A stretch of DNA of 64,000 nt from Pocillopora verrucosa (GCF_036669915.1 NC_089312.1:22545904-22609903); one strand, 5' to 3'; positions 50,201-62,699 are shown, counted from the first letter of the stretch. A program made the numbers and translations. The notes: generated by a model from the letters alone, not told the origin.

Positions 50201-51230
50201 AAACCTGAAGGTGGCCTTCATTTACCTTTTCTTTGACAGATGCCATGTAGAAAAGACCATCTGAATCTTTCCTCGCCAATACCTTCATTCCCTTCATTAC
50301 ACTGGCAGCTACTGGTACACTAGTGTTACCAATAGATTTATCACTGTCTTTTGACAGCCCTCGTGATGCCAGCACTGCATCAGCATACTGCAGGACTTGT
50401 GATGTCCCTCTGTCCTGATCATACTTACTCCAAGAGACATATGGGATAGGGACACTTCCATGAGGTGCCTTGAGGAGAGTGACTGGAGTTCCTGGATCAT
50501 ATATCCTGGGAACAAACCCTGATGCAGGGGGTGCTGAGGTAGGACGGTGTGGGGTAGTGTTGGTACCTAACACTGAAGTGAGGTTGGGGGACAAGAATTC
50601 ACCATCATAATGCCTCATGAATTCAGTCCTCTGATTGAAGATCGGTGTGACTCTCTGTATCCTACCATAAAGAGTGAGGCTTATGCAGTGAAAGGAACCC
50701 TTGGTGATTTTAGCCAGCTCTTCAAGGAATTCCTTTGCCGCTGGATCAGAGTGTGTTCCAGTAAGATATATCGCGTGTATTGGCCGACCTTTGTACAGGC
50801 GACGGACGTTTTCTATTATAACTGGAGGACTCTGATCGGGTAGGCCATCAGTGACTAAATAGATAGCATCCATTCCATCATCTTCATAAGCTTCGATCAA
50901 AGCTTCCATGGTGTTTGTTGATGTTCCGCATTTCAGTTCGTGGATCCATTCACTAACGACACTCACAGTCCTCGGAGTACATGTCACTAATCTGTCCGCC
51001 CATTTGCTCACCTCTTCGTTAAATTCAATGATGTTGAACATGGTATCTCTGTCAGAAATCGCCCGCGCGAACAGAACTTCGAGCAAGTGTTCTTTGACAA
51101 CGTCGAGACTATGGTACATGGAACCAGATGTGTCGAGAAGAAACACAACATTCTTTTCGTATACATTACCGAATATCGTTGGCCTTCCACGAAGAGGGGC
51201 AACTAGTTGGCCATAAGAAGGGCTTACCAT
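44237..51230 (-). CDS. VWA + DUF4537 + coiled-coil protein (C11orf16/VWA3B type)
   Basis: Eight exons: 51230-50226, 49710-49491, 48872-48399, 47834-47598, 46498-46358, 46024-45790, 45157-44908 and 44461-44237; total 2787 nt, 928 residues. All junctions are GT/AG and phases agree (0, 1, 1, 1, 1, 2, 0). Residues about 25-200 form a von Willebrand A domain with a complete MIDAS: DTSGSM at 33-38, the Thr in CGTSTNT, and TDG. About 315-450 matches DUF4537, a Tudor-like region (KVLARKDSDGLFYMASVKEK, GDKVLAPWQDDGRYGPGTVL, NILVAFYNGQTV). The rest is charged: an acidic stretch, two similar exons with GVPFP, then a Glu/Arg/Lys-rich coiled coil to the end. VWA3B and C11orf16 belong to this family; function is poorly known, and expression in ciliated or germ cells has been suggested for relatives. 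It sits head to head with AKIP1. Confidence 0.85.
46358..47834 (-). repeat. Two similar neighbouring exons in the VWA gene
   Basis: Exons 47834-47598 and 46498-46358 both start and end in phase 1. They close with related peptides: YQEYQTVAGVPFPPGTG and HHEYQTSKGVPFPSATG. Symmetric phase-1 exons that share a motif point to an old internal exon duplication that kept the frame. The paired region is otherwise diverged, so the duplication is not recent. Confidence 0.55.
47092..47213. mobile_element. Small TA-flanked hairpin MITE
   Basis: Arms of about 42 bases (TAAATGGACGATTCG... and its inverse ending in CGAATCGTCCATTTA) pair with about four mismatches around a loop of about 35 bases. TA at both outer ends fits a Tc1/mariner-type target duplication. 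It lies in an intron of the VWA gene. A transcribed precursor would fold into one long hairpin. Confidence 0.65.
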
Positions 51231-51669
51231 TTTGTAAAGGAACGTTTGATCGCAATGTACAGTATCACACTCGAATACACTTATACATTTCAGCGCGTGC
51301 CAAGCATGTTATGTTGCCATGCAGTCGCCAAGGGACTAACGCAGATACCGCTGACATTCGCATCAAGACAAATTCCTACCAAGTGGGAGGTGTTGCTTAC
51401 GATTGAACTACAATGTTGCCTTGAGTCGTGATTCAATCGCTTTTTAGATAAATTAGAAACTACTCATAAAACCAAAAATTCAAACCGAAACACCGAAGTT
51501 CACTGGATAGATATGTTTTTGAAGGCTGAGGACTTGATACTGCATGTTGTTGATACTATCCCTACCCCCTAAGGTGCCTAATGGTTCGCGCGTCCTTGGC
51601 GCGTTGCACGACTGCATTTGACAACAACGGTTAAAAGCGGAGGCGACGATAGAAGAAGGATTGGACATC
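51231..51669. promoter_or_regulatory. Presumed bidirectional promoter, VWA gene / AKIP1
   Basis: The start codons of the minus-strand VWA gene (51230) and the plus-strand AKIP1 gene (51670) are 439 bases apart and point away from each other, so both promoters must share this interval or lie in unseen 5' exons. No TATA box is evident. GTTGCC at 51313-51318 followed by ATGCAGTCGCC resembles an imperfect RFX X-box, which would fit cilium-linked control, but only one half-site matches well. Confidence 0.5.
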
Positions 51670-54600
51670 ATGCCCTTGAAGGTAATACTTAAACTTGATA
51701 AATCCTTGCTAAAATAGAATATAGAATACTTATATTTTTAGAATACTTATTTTACACTTATCTCGGTCCAAATTTTGAATGTCACCTCTGTGGACTTTCT
51801 TACCTTCAACATCAACGTCGAAGGAATTTTATTGCAGAGGCAACAAACCACAACACACCAGTCGCCTTGAATTTAATTGAACTTCATTAAGATATTCATA
51901 TCGAGAAGCGTACAAATATGCATCACTCAGTGCTTGAGCCATAAATGTCCACGAGTTCTATGGCCAAATATTTTCCATCGATCCTCGAGAGGAATCTCTG
52001 TGTTTATAACTTAGTTTTATCGTAAACACGTTAGGTGTAGGTTAGCTCGCTTAAATTTTCACATTTGTAAGGTTTTGAAGTGGAACGATTTCACTTTAGG
52101 ACATGTTCACGTGGATGGATAATAGATACGCGTTCTATACGAGTTTAACGCGCATATTTTGTTCCCCTTATCTTAACTTTGAGCTGCACTTATAGGTCCA
52201 CAACACGTGTGGGACACAGTTACTTGTAATGGTGATAGAACTGATTGGAACCAATTCACAACGATAATAGAACTGTGTGGCGTCCAATTCGGTTTGTAAT
52301 CATACAAGTGATTAACAAAATTAGACGACTGCTAAGGGAGAGTCCGATTTGTTAATCACGAGTATGATTACAGACCGTATTGGACAACACAAAGTCCTGT
52401 TACCAATTAATCAAAACTATGACAAAATCTGAGAAAAAAACTAGACATTGGGTATATGCTTTAATGAAAAAAATAAGCAACAGTTAACTTGGCAAAATGT
52501 GAGAAACAGCACACACACATGATGCATTCAGTCCACTTACACAGGCATGACATGTCAACTGTCCCTTAAACTTTTCTATTACACTGTCCAAGTATGATGT
52601 GTACACTCTCCTATTAGTGCTCAAATCAGGCTGGTGATAACTAATTGCATTAGAAAATTTTGTCATAGTTTTGATTAAGTCTGTAATCATATGGGTAATG
52701 AACAAAATAAATCAACCACTAAACAGAAGTCTGATTTGTTTATCATGATTATGATTACTGACAAAATTGGATGACACAAAATTGTTACCAATAAATCAAA
52801 GCTATAGCAATATGTAAGAAACAAACTGGTTACATGTTTTCATAACACTAAGAAACTAGCTACATGATTTCATAACACTAAGAAACTATTAATTCAGTGA
52901 TATGCTCAAAACAGTCACGTACACAATTAACAGTTAACACGTCATGCCTGTGTAAAAGGAAAGAAGGCATCATTTTTGTGCACAGTTGTCTCATATTTTG
53001 CTGAGTTAATTGTTTTTTTTTTATGGAAACATATAATCGATGTCTGGTTTCTTTCTCAAATTTGTCATAGTTTTGATTAATTGGTAACAGGACTTCATGT
53101 TGTCCAATTCTGTCTGTAATCATACAATCATACTTGTGATTAACACATTGGATTCCCACTTTGTGGTTGTAAGCATGATACATACACTGACCCAGTAGTG
53201 CTTAAATTAGGCTAGTGATAACCAGTCTTGTTCAAAAATTTTGTTATAGAATTGATTAAAAGGTGTATGTTAGGGTTAAATAACACAAATCTGGGATGAT
53301 TCAGTGAGACAGCCCAGTAAGTTGAACAATTTCATGTCCAGAGAGAGCTTTAACCCTTTAACTCCCAGATCAAATTTGTAAATTCTCCTAAATATCAACC
53401 ATACGATTCTTATAATGTTAGTTCAGAGAAGTTAGTACTGGATCAACTTATTATCTCCAAATTGATATTTTTCTTTATTCTTATCACTTATCTGGTTAAC
53501 TTTGTATTGATATTGTAAGGAGAAATTCTGTCTTGGTTAAGGTTTGCCTGATTTTAATTTTGCCGACAATGGCAAACTTGGCTAATGTGATTTGTGTTAA
53601 ATTCAATACAAATCAGCACATGCATTAATTACATTCTTAAAGTTGCCTTAATTATTACAAAATAAAGTTAAAATGACTAACTAGGGTAATTTTTGCAGAT
53701 ATGTTTGCTAAAATAAGTGACACATTTGTCAGTTGTGGATTTGAAACTTGCTTATCAAGCTGCAAGTTTCAAGTTAAGTTTCAAGGGCTCAAAGCTTATT
53801 TGCCTCACCCAGTAACATGGCATTTGCATTAATTTTCCTTGCAGAATGAAGACAGCTGGCTTCACTGTACCATGTGTCGATCAGGGAGGCAAGGTGTATC
53901 CACTCTTAATAAAGCTTTGCAAAGAAAGGTGGAGTGGCCAAGTCAAACAAACACCTCATTTCACTCCTCACAGGTAGCCTAAAAAACAAATTTATGTACC
54001 ATGTTTATTTGAATAAGTCCCCTTGGTGCCTCTTTAAGTTTTAGCCCTCAAGAGTGAATGCTTAATATGTGAGGTGGGTGCTTATTAGGGGCTGGGTGCT
54101 TATTCAATTTTCACCATTTTCAGCAAGTGTATGTCAGTAAGTACATGTTGTTACAGTAGTTAGAGTATTTTGCCACAAAACAATGAATAGTAACAAAATG
54201 GGAAGATGCACCATAATATAGACAGTGAAATTAGATATTGTAAGCCAGTAAAGAAGTAGTAATCAATACTCATCTTGTGCACTTCAGTTTTTTTGAGAGG
54301 GGAGGGTTGGGAGCTTATTCAAGGTGGGCACTTGTTTGAAGTTGGCCACTTTATTGAATGAGTACAATATACAAATATGAAGATACCTTTTTGCTTTTGA
54401 ATACTAAATCACTCAGATGTATATTTCTATGTTTGCTGATTTTATTTTGGGCTCATACATTCATTCCCACATGCAAAAAGATTCTTTCCCCTTAGGTTAT
54501 TCCTTGAAAAAAGAGACAATAGTTTAGTTTTTTTTTTAATTTCTCCATAGTTTGACTTTTTCCTTCTTGGTTAGAATCACAGTTTTGAGTGGTACATGAT

Positions 54601-57584
54601 TATGATTTGCAGACAATGCTTGCTATAATGAATTGATCTAGTCAACCTTTTTAAGAGAAAAAATTCTGAAATTATTTCTTTTACATAATGATAGTAAATA
54701 CTAAGTTGAACTCTCTGACAAATGCTTTGATCAATTCAAAGCTTTATCATCCCCCCTCCATGCAACCACCCCTGGCATCTGAAATTTTGAAGATTTCTCT
54801 TTTTAAATTCCTACCCTGTGGGGCCAAAATTTTGTTTCAATGTCCTGCCCAAGTGCTGGATTTGATGGTCAATTTTTCTATAAAAGGGGAGATCAGCAAC
54901 TGTGACTTTCTGCACATTGACCAGCAATTTATTTGAGTATTCAAGCTTTGAAACTAAGATCTTGTAGACCTTTCATTCTAAGTTATCCACCTGCGGAAGA
55001 GAACTCTTGACCTTTGAACACCTTAAGGTATACCTAATGTTATTGCGACTAACCATTTAACTATTATGGTAGGAACCCATGGTGCACACCACAATAGAAG
55101 ATGCATTTGACACAGTGCTGCAGTACATGAATGTAACAAGCAGACAGTGCAAGGTAAGCCATTGGAAGCTGTGCTTGGTACAAAAATTACCAGTACCTAT
55201 CCTTCTCTTTGCTATAAAAAGGTAGCCTCAAGGCTTTTGCATTGCACCATATATCACATAGTTCACGCAGAGGTGTTTAGAACATTCTTATACTTAGTCA
55301 GGGTTAGACAGCTCTTTCTCTTTCCTCTTTACTTGAATGGAGCCCCATATGTCAATAGCCCTAAAATATGTTGACCAGCTCGCTGTAAGCAGTTTTTTTT
55401 TTTCAGAGACTATTGAAAACTTTTCTTATTAAAGCTTGGAAAATAAATCCACCAAATATACACTGTATGCTTCTATTCACGAGTAACTTACATAAAGTTT
55501 AACTTCCAATTCAAAATTGGTCGTTACCTCCTTTCAAACAACTGGCCCCATGGTCCTGCCCATGAGCTTGCCATTGGTTGAACATTTTTTTGCAAGACAC
55601 TTCAATTATTCTCCACCCACTGAAACCTCAAATGTTGGTGAATCTCTTTTTAGTAATATGTATGTAATCCAAACAGTGCATTCTGATAGCCTTCAAACAG
55701 GCCCTGGTCTTAATGTTTCAGGGCGTGCGTTTCTCTGCCCGCGAGAAGATTTGGAACAAGTCGGGGAGAGGTTAGCTGGGGTTTGGCACTAACTATCAGT
55801 GCCAGATTCCATGCAGACCTCCCTTGCATTACTCAAGGCCTCATATTTCCCTGCAGGTATCGAAGCGCTGATAACGAGATGATACCTGCAGGTAGCCTAC
55901 GTGTAGCCGTACCCTCCCCTCTTCCGTTTCATCTTAGCGGGGGGAGGGTACGGCTATACTTAAACTAACTTGCAATGGTACGCTTTGTCATACATTATTA
56001 TCACAGACCTCTCGCCTGCTTGCGTTGCTCAAGGTCTCATACTTTCCCGCGGGTGTAGAAACGCTCGTGTAGAAGCGCTGATAACCAGGGCCTGCTCGCT
56101 GGCTATGCATTCTGATTGGCTCTCTCGTTTGCTGCATGTTTTACCGTGCATCATGGATGGAAAGGAAAAAATGTATAACACAGGAGATTATAATCTATTG
56201 ATAACATTCATACTAATACCGTATTTGGTGATGATTAACAGCACCAAGATAGGCTTATATTTGAATTGGATTGGTCTTAACATTCACTTAAGGTGCTTTT
56301 TGACATTAGTGTTTCCAACTTCATTTGAAAATCGCCAAAGTCGAGTAGACTATTTATAAAACGAGGATAAAAAAATTATTTGAATGCTTGATCTCGATTT
56401 ATTGTAGCATAGGAAATGAAAGGCTTAAGAAATCTCAAGTTTTCCCTTCAAACATGACATACTACAAATACGGAAGCTTGTGACCAAAAAAGATTCATCC
56501 AAATGATCTTTACAATATAACGTTAAAGTTAACTCTGCTTTGAAATTGCTCAAACGAGAGAGAAAACGAGTGTGTGGGCTGAGATAAGCCATCATTATAT
56601 GTATTGTGTTTGTTTTTCCTAGCGGTATTTCCGCTGTAGATCAACGGAAGACTGCAATGCTCAGGATGTAAATCACTGCAACAGATTTCATCAACCAGGT
56701 TACAACCTAGTCACACGACCACACCCCGTAAGTAAATACTTTGTAACTCTAACGTTTAAGGGTGTTGTGTTAACTAGTATTCTATTTTAGATTTCCTCAA
56801 TTTTTTCTAAGATATTTATTATTCTTAAGTTACCAATAAACCCATAAGAAGACTACAACTAGGAATTTTAGTCGCCAAGTTTCGCCCTCGTGAGAATGAC
56901 AAGCAAAATGTCGAATATAAATGTCCTTGTGCGTTATGTCTATGGAATTTCATTGGCGAAACCAACAGATCATCTGGCACTAGAAGAAAAGTTAATACCA
57001 AAGGTTTGAACGTAACAAAATATGCATGGACTCTGAACTTCATATTTACTGGTAACTCAGACAATGCCACAATCACAGACAAACAAATCAATTGCATTAG
57101 AAAGACAATGGAGTGACTCCAATTTTTGCTTGCTCCTAAGTCAATGATATTCTCTCTCTTTTTAACAAACGGAAGCTTTAGCACTTTTGGTATATTATTC
57201 AGCATTCCTTTCCGGAAGGCAATTTGTTACTCTTAATTTTGTTTTTTTTATTTTACCCTCCCCGTTCAATTTTTCTTCACACTCATTGATCATATATTTT
57301 TACCCGTCGAATAAAGTAGAATGACTGTTGAAAGCATACAAGTTCGTGGCATCTTTCAATCAAATAGCATTTTGTCTGTTATGCATTGTGGTAGCGTATA
57401 TTCGATGTATATACCTTTTCTTAATTCTCTTCACCTCAAGCTCCAACGAATGGAAGACGTCCAGGTAGAAGTAGCACCTGGCAGTTATGCAGTTTCCGCT
57501 GGCCGCTACGGTGCACCCAGGCAACACACCCATATCGTCCGTTTGGAACCAGGACAGACGGTTGATCTTGGGTTCTCGTTATAG
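51670..57584 (+). CDS. AKIP1: A-kinase-interacting protein 1 homologue
   Basis: Five exons: 51670-51681 (encoding MPLK), 53845-53973, 55073-55153, 56623-56727 and 57441-57584; total 471 nt, 156 residues, every junction phase 0 with GT/AG. An in-frame TGA at 51619 precedes the start with no other ATG between. The match to vertebrate AKIP1 (about 210 residues) is in order along the protein: an N-terminal helix ending in KALQRKVEW (vertebrate AKRRAVDW), the TIEDAFDTVLQYMNVTSRQC segment (vertebrate MAEFMDYTSSQC), and the C-terminal EVAPGSYAVSAG...QTVDLGFSL (vertebrate EVYPGTYSVTVG...QSVDLVF). Exon 4 adds a Cys-rich stretch. In vertebrates AKIP1 binds the PKA catalytic subunit and affects its nuclear retention and NF-kB signalling. 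AATAAA at 57985 could end the transcript. Its neighbour is the C11orf16-type gene. Confidence 0.85.
52275..53170. repeat. Cluster of palindromic repeats in AKIP1 intron 1
   Basis: At least three copies of one family occur here: about 52275-52435 (most complete), 52670-52815 (diverged) and 53050-53165 (inverted). The family core pairs GTAATCATAC...GTGATTAACAAA with TTTGTTAATCAC...GTATGATTAC, so each full copy folds back on itself. The shared 3' side is GTTACCAATTAATCAAA. A fourth copy lies at about 61040-61185. They are non-coding miniature elements. Confidence 0.7.
53350..53541. mobile_element. Truncated TTAA-type MITE
   Basis: It is the reverse orientation of the element at 25448-25676. It keeps one end (TTAACCCTTTAACTCCCAGA) and the body through AGGAGAAATTCTGTCTTGGTT, and lacks the last 20 or so bases of the other end. 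It lies in intron 1 of AKIP1. Confidence 0.6.
55851..55962. repeat. Two adjacent hairpin sequences
   Basis: TGCAGGTATC and GATACCTGCA pair across about 19 bases at 55854-55892. Immediately afterwards GTAGCCGTACCCTCCCC (from about 55903) pairs with GGGGAGGGTACGGCTAT (to about 55959). The sequence GTAGAAGCGCTGATAAC recurs in related form near 56070. It is probably a fold-back repeat in AKIP1 intron 3. Confidence 0.5.
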
Positions 57585-58328
57585 TCCTATATTGGCTTGA
57601 AGATGATGTAGTTTATTCACTTTTTTGACAACATAGTTACAACAGGGCTTAAATTACACTGAGCAGGAAAAGATGGCAAAAGGAACCTACAGTGTAGACA
57701 AGAGTCGTCTTCATCATAGTTGGGATCGTAGAAATCGTGTTTTCACATTTACTGCGACAAACTCAGTCATCCTTTTAAAGCTATTTATACAGATGTAATT
57801 ATGAAAACTAGTATATTGTAATGGATGGAATATCAACGCTCGTCTGCTCAATAGAAATTAGTATTCTACTAAATATGATATATTCAAGAGAAGATCTTAA
57901 CAAAATTAGTTTACTATTGTAGATTTCGAATTCACAACATTGGAAACCTGATGTGAAGTTACTTTCTGCTGAGATAACATTAACAATAAAGCATACCGTA
58001 GCATGGTCAACTTTGGTGAACGTTTGGTTTTCTCTCCATAGACGTAATTCGCAGTGCTACGATTGAACATCAGAGAACTTTCCCATTGTTTGATCTGAGT
58101 ATATTTAAATATATCCTTAGTATTATTATTTTTTTGTTTATTTGTTTAAGTAGTTTGTTTTATAGTGCAAGTAACTAATGATTGAAAAAAGTTTTTTTAC
58201 CCAATAAAGACAAATGATTCTACGATTTGTTTACTTGAAAGGGGTCAATTAAGAACCAAGTTTACGTCCCGCGTGCCTCCCACCCCCCCTAATTAAAGAT
58301 ATAGTGTAACAGAGATACCAAATGAGCG

Positions 58329-59048
58329 GTAACCGGTCGTTTCGCCTACGAGTCGTTTCGCTAACGACCAGTTCGCAAACGTATCAGGGCAGTTTCCTAT
58401 CATCTGTTAGTGATTCCATCGGCAGAACTTGATATACTTCCAATCGACTAAATAATCGTTGGGGAGTTTTGTCGTTTCGACACAAACTGAAAGTCGATTC
58501 GATGCAATTCGATTCAAGACAAACTGAAGTCGATTCGATACATCGTCAAAGTCAATTTAATACCCTTAGAAATTCGATTTAATACGACTCAAGTCATTTC
58601 TGTGCATAGAAAAGGATAAGTTTGGAGGTTTTCACTGATTCGTTGGTGCAACAAACCAAAGTATGAAGCGCCGAAAATGAGCGAATCTCACACGCATGCG
58701 ACTCGCGTAACACAGGATCGGGGAAAAATAATAATAGCCTTTTCTGAATCATGTAACTTCAGTTTGTCATGAAGTGTAGTCGATCATGAACGTGTACTAG
58801 CCTTTATTCAATGTACCAGGGTAGGTTGATCTCGAACTCGCTGCGACTTTTACAGTCCATTCTAGGCCGAGTTTTTACTCGTATGTTTACAACATTTCAT
58901 TTGTCGTTACTTCGAAGAAAAAAACTAAAAGTCAGTGAAATAACCGGAAACGTTATTGAAGTGACCCATGAGATGTTTGCGAACTGACCTAAGACGTTGG
59001 CGAACTGAAAGCTAGCGAATCGAATTGTGGGCGAAAAGATTGCAATTC
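58329..59048. mobile_element. 720-bp transposon related to the 2719-3911 element
   Basis: The left end GGTAACCGGTCGTTTCGCCT closely follows that of the 1193-bp element (GGTATCCGGTCGTTTCGCCT). The right end is built of TTGGCGAACTGA-type subrepeats and finishes in CAATTC. TIR subrepeats are fewer and more diverged. The interior repeats GTCGATTCGAT-type phrases and has no ORF. A clear target duplication is not visible: AATGAGCG lies before it and AATGATTG after, matching at five positions. Confidence 0.6.
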
Positions 59049-59242
59049 AATGATTGAGTTAAATGTTATATTACAGCTATTCACCTCATCTATTTCCTTT
59101 CAAAATTTAATGAAAGTTAACGATGTGTCCTCCGACGATTTTCGGTCGGAAAGCTGATTTAAATTACAAATAAATTTCGAAACATCAGTATTCATATTTG
59201 AGACCAGTCGAGCACGTGGAAAGACCTCACGAGCTACAAGAA

Positions 59243-61637
59243 ATGTCAGCGTCTTTTACAGTTTCTCTGGGGCCAGGAAATACTTCTATATTTCGTTCCA
59301 ATCCAAACACCTTGGATACCGTCTGTTCTTCCAAGGCGGGACAGTGTTTCTTCGAGGTCGCTGACGGTTTGAATTGGACAAAGAAGAAGGACGGATGGAT
59401 GTCATTTTGTCACGGCTCTTTCAAGGTAAATAACTTACACATGCATTCATTTTGGATGGAAATATCGTGTTCGTGTTTCTCGTTGTTGCTCCCGTGAAAT
59501 TAATTCTTAGACCTAAGAGTTAAAAGGAAGAGCATGTCATTCACAGTTCAGAGTGAGACAAATCTTCGGTAGTAGCCGCCATGACACTTCTTGATGAACC
59601 ACGTGACTTTTGGAGCAGGAGCGAGAAATGTGAGGATGTATTGATCGCTTAATGACCCATTTATTTTTAATTCTTTACTTATTATTCGTACAAAGGTTAT
59701 TTTACTGTAGTATTTTAACGTCAAATTTGTTTAAACACTCCAGTTATTTTATCTACCGCCAGAAAAAAAAGGTTGAGTTGCTTATATTTTTTTTAATTAG
59801 AATCCATTATCTGTATCGATGAATCAATGACTCAATTGATTTGTAAACGTCATGACGTGGAATGAGATTGCCCTTACATCCGAGCCAGAGGCTCATTTGT
59901 AAAATGCACGACAACACCAGTATGGATATCAGATCATGTGACCTTGATTACGATACCTGACTCTCTCAGTGGCTCTCTCCTCCCGAGAGTGCGACTTTCT
60001 ACCGGTGACTTGTCAGAAATAACTGATAAAATACTTGCGGATAGCATATTATGAACCAGTATGCCTTGATTACGATACTTGACTCTCTCAGTGGCTCTCT
60101 CCTCCCGGGAGTGCGACTTGCTACCGGTGACTTGTCAGAAATAACTGATAAAATACTTGCGGGTAGCATATTATGAACCAGTATCCCATATAGAAATTTT
60201 GAACGTGCTTGCATATCATTGTTATAATCTGGTAGTTTTTATGGGCAGCTCTGTGAAGAGTTTTCCCAGAAAAATATCTTCCTCCTGTTGACACCCATTG
60301 TCGATATCAGATAAAGGGGATCCGACTAAGTTTTTCTTTCAAACATTCCTTTTACTTTTAGAGAGCACTTACCTTGGGATGGGTGTGCATATATTCTTAT
60401 GGCATTTCTCTTTATACTCCTTAGGACAGCGTCATGGGATGGAAAAAAAATCTTGCAATCAAGTACTGTAAGGAAGGAAAGAGAAAAGAATGATTTCCAA
60501 CAAGGTTAGCTATTTCAGTAGTTTTTCGCTGATTTAACTTAGCCAGGCTTCTAACATGTAAGTCTGGCTGTAACCAATTTTGTAATCTGAAGCTAACCAA
60601 GGTCAAAAATTATAGAAACTACAAAGAAAGCAGTAAAAATATTTCTTCAGTCAGTGACTTCCTCGATCTCTGTCTGCTATGGTTTACAGCTCTATTTCTT
60701 TGATGAAGCAATGAAACCTATCTCTCTTGACAATAGTATCATATAAACACACACAGTCTCACCAAATTACCATGGCAACGATTTAGCCACCCAAATACCC
60801 AACTGTTTTTAAGGTTGAGTGTCAAGAGTCAAAGTGAGCCTGGAGATCCTTGTTTATTTATTGTAAAGGAGTATTTACCGAGAAATTTGAAATTTCCTGT
60901 AATACCATCGTTCAATTTATCAGGGACGATTGATTGTCAATCGAAAAGATGATGGATCTGACGAGTCTTGTGATCCCAAGAATGATCCTCATCATTCATG
61001 CTGAATGAAAAGTATTTATAATGGTAATAGGATCGAGTGGAGTCCGTCTGTAATCATACGAGTGATCAACAAAATTGGACGACCACGAAGCGGGATTCTG
61101 ATTTGTCAATCAGGAGTATGATTACAGACAGAATTAGACGGCACAAAGTTCTGTTACCAATTAATCATACCTGTTATAATTTACGAAAACAGTAAATACA
61201 TTTAGGACAAATATGTGCAGTGGAAACAACGTCTAAGTAAAATATTCCTTAACTTTGAAAAATTCTACAATTTTTTAGGAGAAGTGGTTGTTGCTATGGT
61301 TATTGTGATCAATTCTGTGATTGGTGGATTTGACTGAAAGAACCAAGTATGATTGGCTGCTTCAACTGTCCGATTACAGGTGTCCGATTACAGCTAACTG
61401 TCGAATTACATTTTCCAATAACGACTCTACAGACTAATAAGTGAAAATTAAAGCAGCTAATGTACCAATCACATTTGAGGAAACTGTAATGGTTATGATT
61501 AACCCTGAAATAGGTGTGCACATTTTCACAATATAAATTTCACTAACTTCTCTCATCAGCACAGCGTCAGGCGTAGAATGGGGTTATCACTAACTCGAGG
61601 AATTCAAGAGAGGAAAGGAGTACATGAAAACCTTTAA
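59243..61637 (+). CDS. Possible two-exon short protein of unknown family
   Basis: Exon 59243-59425 (61 codons, donor TCAAG|GTAAAT) joins in phase 0 to 61560-61637 (acceptor TCATCAG|CAC, ending in TAA), which gives 86 residues. It begins MSASFTVSLGPGNTSIFRSN and contains FFEVADGLNWTKKKDGWMSF. Four bases after the stop a consensus donor GTAAGT follows, and an AG acceptor at 63741-63742 could start a 3' UTR exon. I do not recognise the protein. The first exon is open further upstream without an ATG, so the start may lie elsewhere. Confidence is low because it rests on frame and splice signals alone. Confidence 0.3.
59944..60187. repeat. 122-bp tandem duplication
   Basis: The unit starting TTGATTACGATAC at 59944 repeats at 60066 with about five differences over 122 bases. 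Each unit contains CTCTCCTCCCG(A/G)GAGTGCG and GACTTGTCAGAAATAACTGA. It lies in the intron of the possible gene at 59243-61637 and has no coding capacity that I can support. Confidence 0.8.
61040..61185. mobile_element. Palindromic MITE of the 52-53 kb family
   Basis: It contains CGTCTGTAATCATACGAGTG and its inverse GTATGATTACAGACAGAATT around CCACGAAGCGGG, and then GTTACCAATTAATCA. This matches the copies in AKIP1 intron 1. Confidence 0.7.
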
Positions 61638-62551
61638 GACGGTAAGTTATTACTTTTTGTTTGTTTATAAAAATTAGCTCTTGGCACTTGTGAGTGTGGT
61701 CTGCTGATCTGTAATGAACGCTTCAACCTGGATGTGACGAATTTTTGCTATTCAAAATTCAGTTTTCAGAGTTAAAAATGTAGGAATGCTCTAAACAAAG
61801 AAATGTTTTGTTTTCTTCAACGTTTTATTTCCGTTGAATCTCTCCTTGATTATGACGATTTTCAGTCGTTTACAGCACTGTTAGGTTGATGAATCAATAC
61901 TACCACGTTGTTTCTGTTGAACGTAAAACAATGGAGTATGATATTTATGATAATATTTTGTTTTTGTTGGGCAAACGATCGTCATGCGAGGCCTAATTAT
62001 CAAATGTCTCACCTCTTGATGTTCAAACTGAATTGAATACGTTTCAAAGTCGACGTTGTTTTAAACATTTGTCTAGAATTATTTTTAAATCCTTGAAAAG
62101 TTTGATGGTGTTATGATTTCTCTTTCAAAATTAAATCTTGTGCACTTCATCCAGTAAAAACCTTGCGGCCTAATTGTCTAATGTCTTGAAGCTATTATCA
62201 AATTCAAGCTCCAAAAAGTGTTATTTCTCAATCTTTTTCTTGAATTCTTCTTCAAACCTCTGATAATTTTAGTAGCTAGGTAAAGTTTTTTTGACAAAAT
62301 TAGAATATTCTCTCCTTATTCAATAAAACTTTTAGAGCCCAACTGACAAATTTTTTTGCTGTTGAAGCTAAAGACCAAATTTATGTAGCACACCCCCAAA
62401 AAAGATGGCTTTTTTCTCGAATAGCTACGAAATTTAATCAGTAACTGATGTTGACCTTGATATACTGAAAAGATCTTGAAGGTTAATGGTTTACTGTCTC
62501 AGCCCTTGAGACTAAAACTAACTTCAAAGAGTACTCGCAAAAGATGTCTTA

Positions 62552-62677
62552 TGAGACGTTTTGGTGTGTAGTATTACTAGGTATTTTTACCAGTTGTGCA
62601 GTATTTGAGCGTAAAGGGCAAGTCAAAATACAAACAATGAGTAAAAATGCTCAGTGATACTACACACCAAAACGTCT
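62552..62677. mobile_element. Fold-back MITE
   Basis: The arms start with AGACGTTTTGGTGTGTAGTA at 62552 and end with its inverse ACACACCAAAACGTCT near 62677. About 37 bases pair with four mismatches around a spacer of about 50 bases. No ORF is present. Confidence 0.65.
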
Positions 62678-62699
62678 AAAAATTTATTTGTTATCGACT

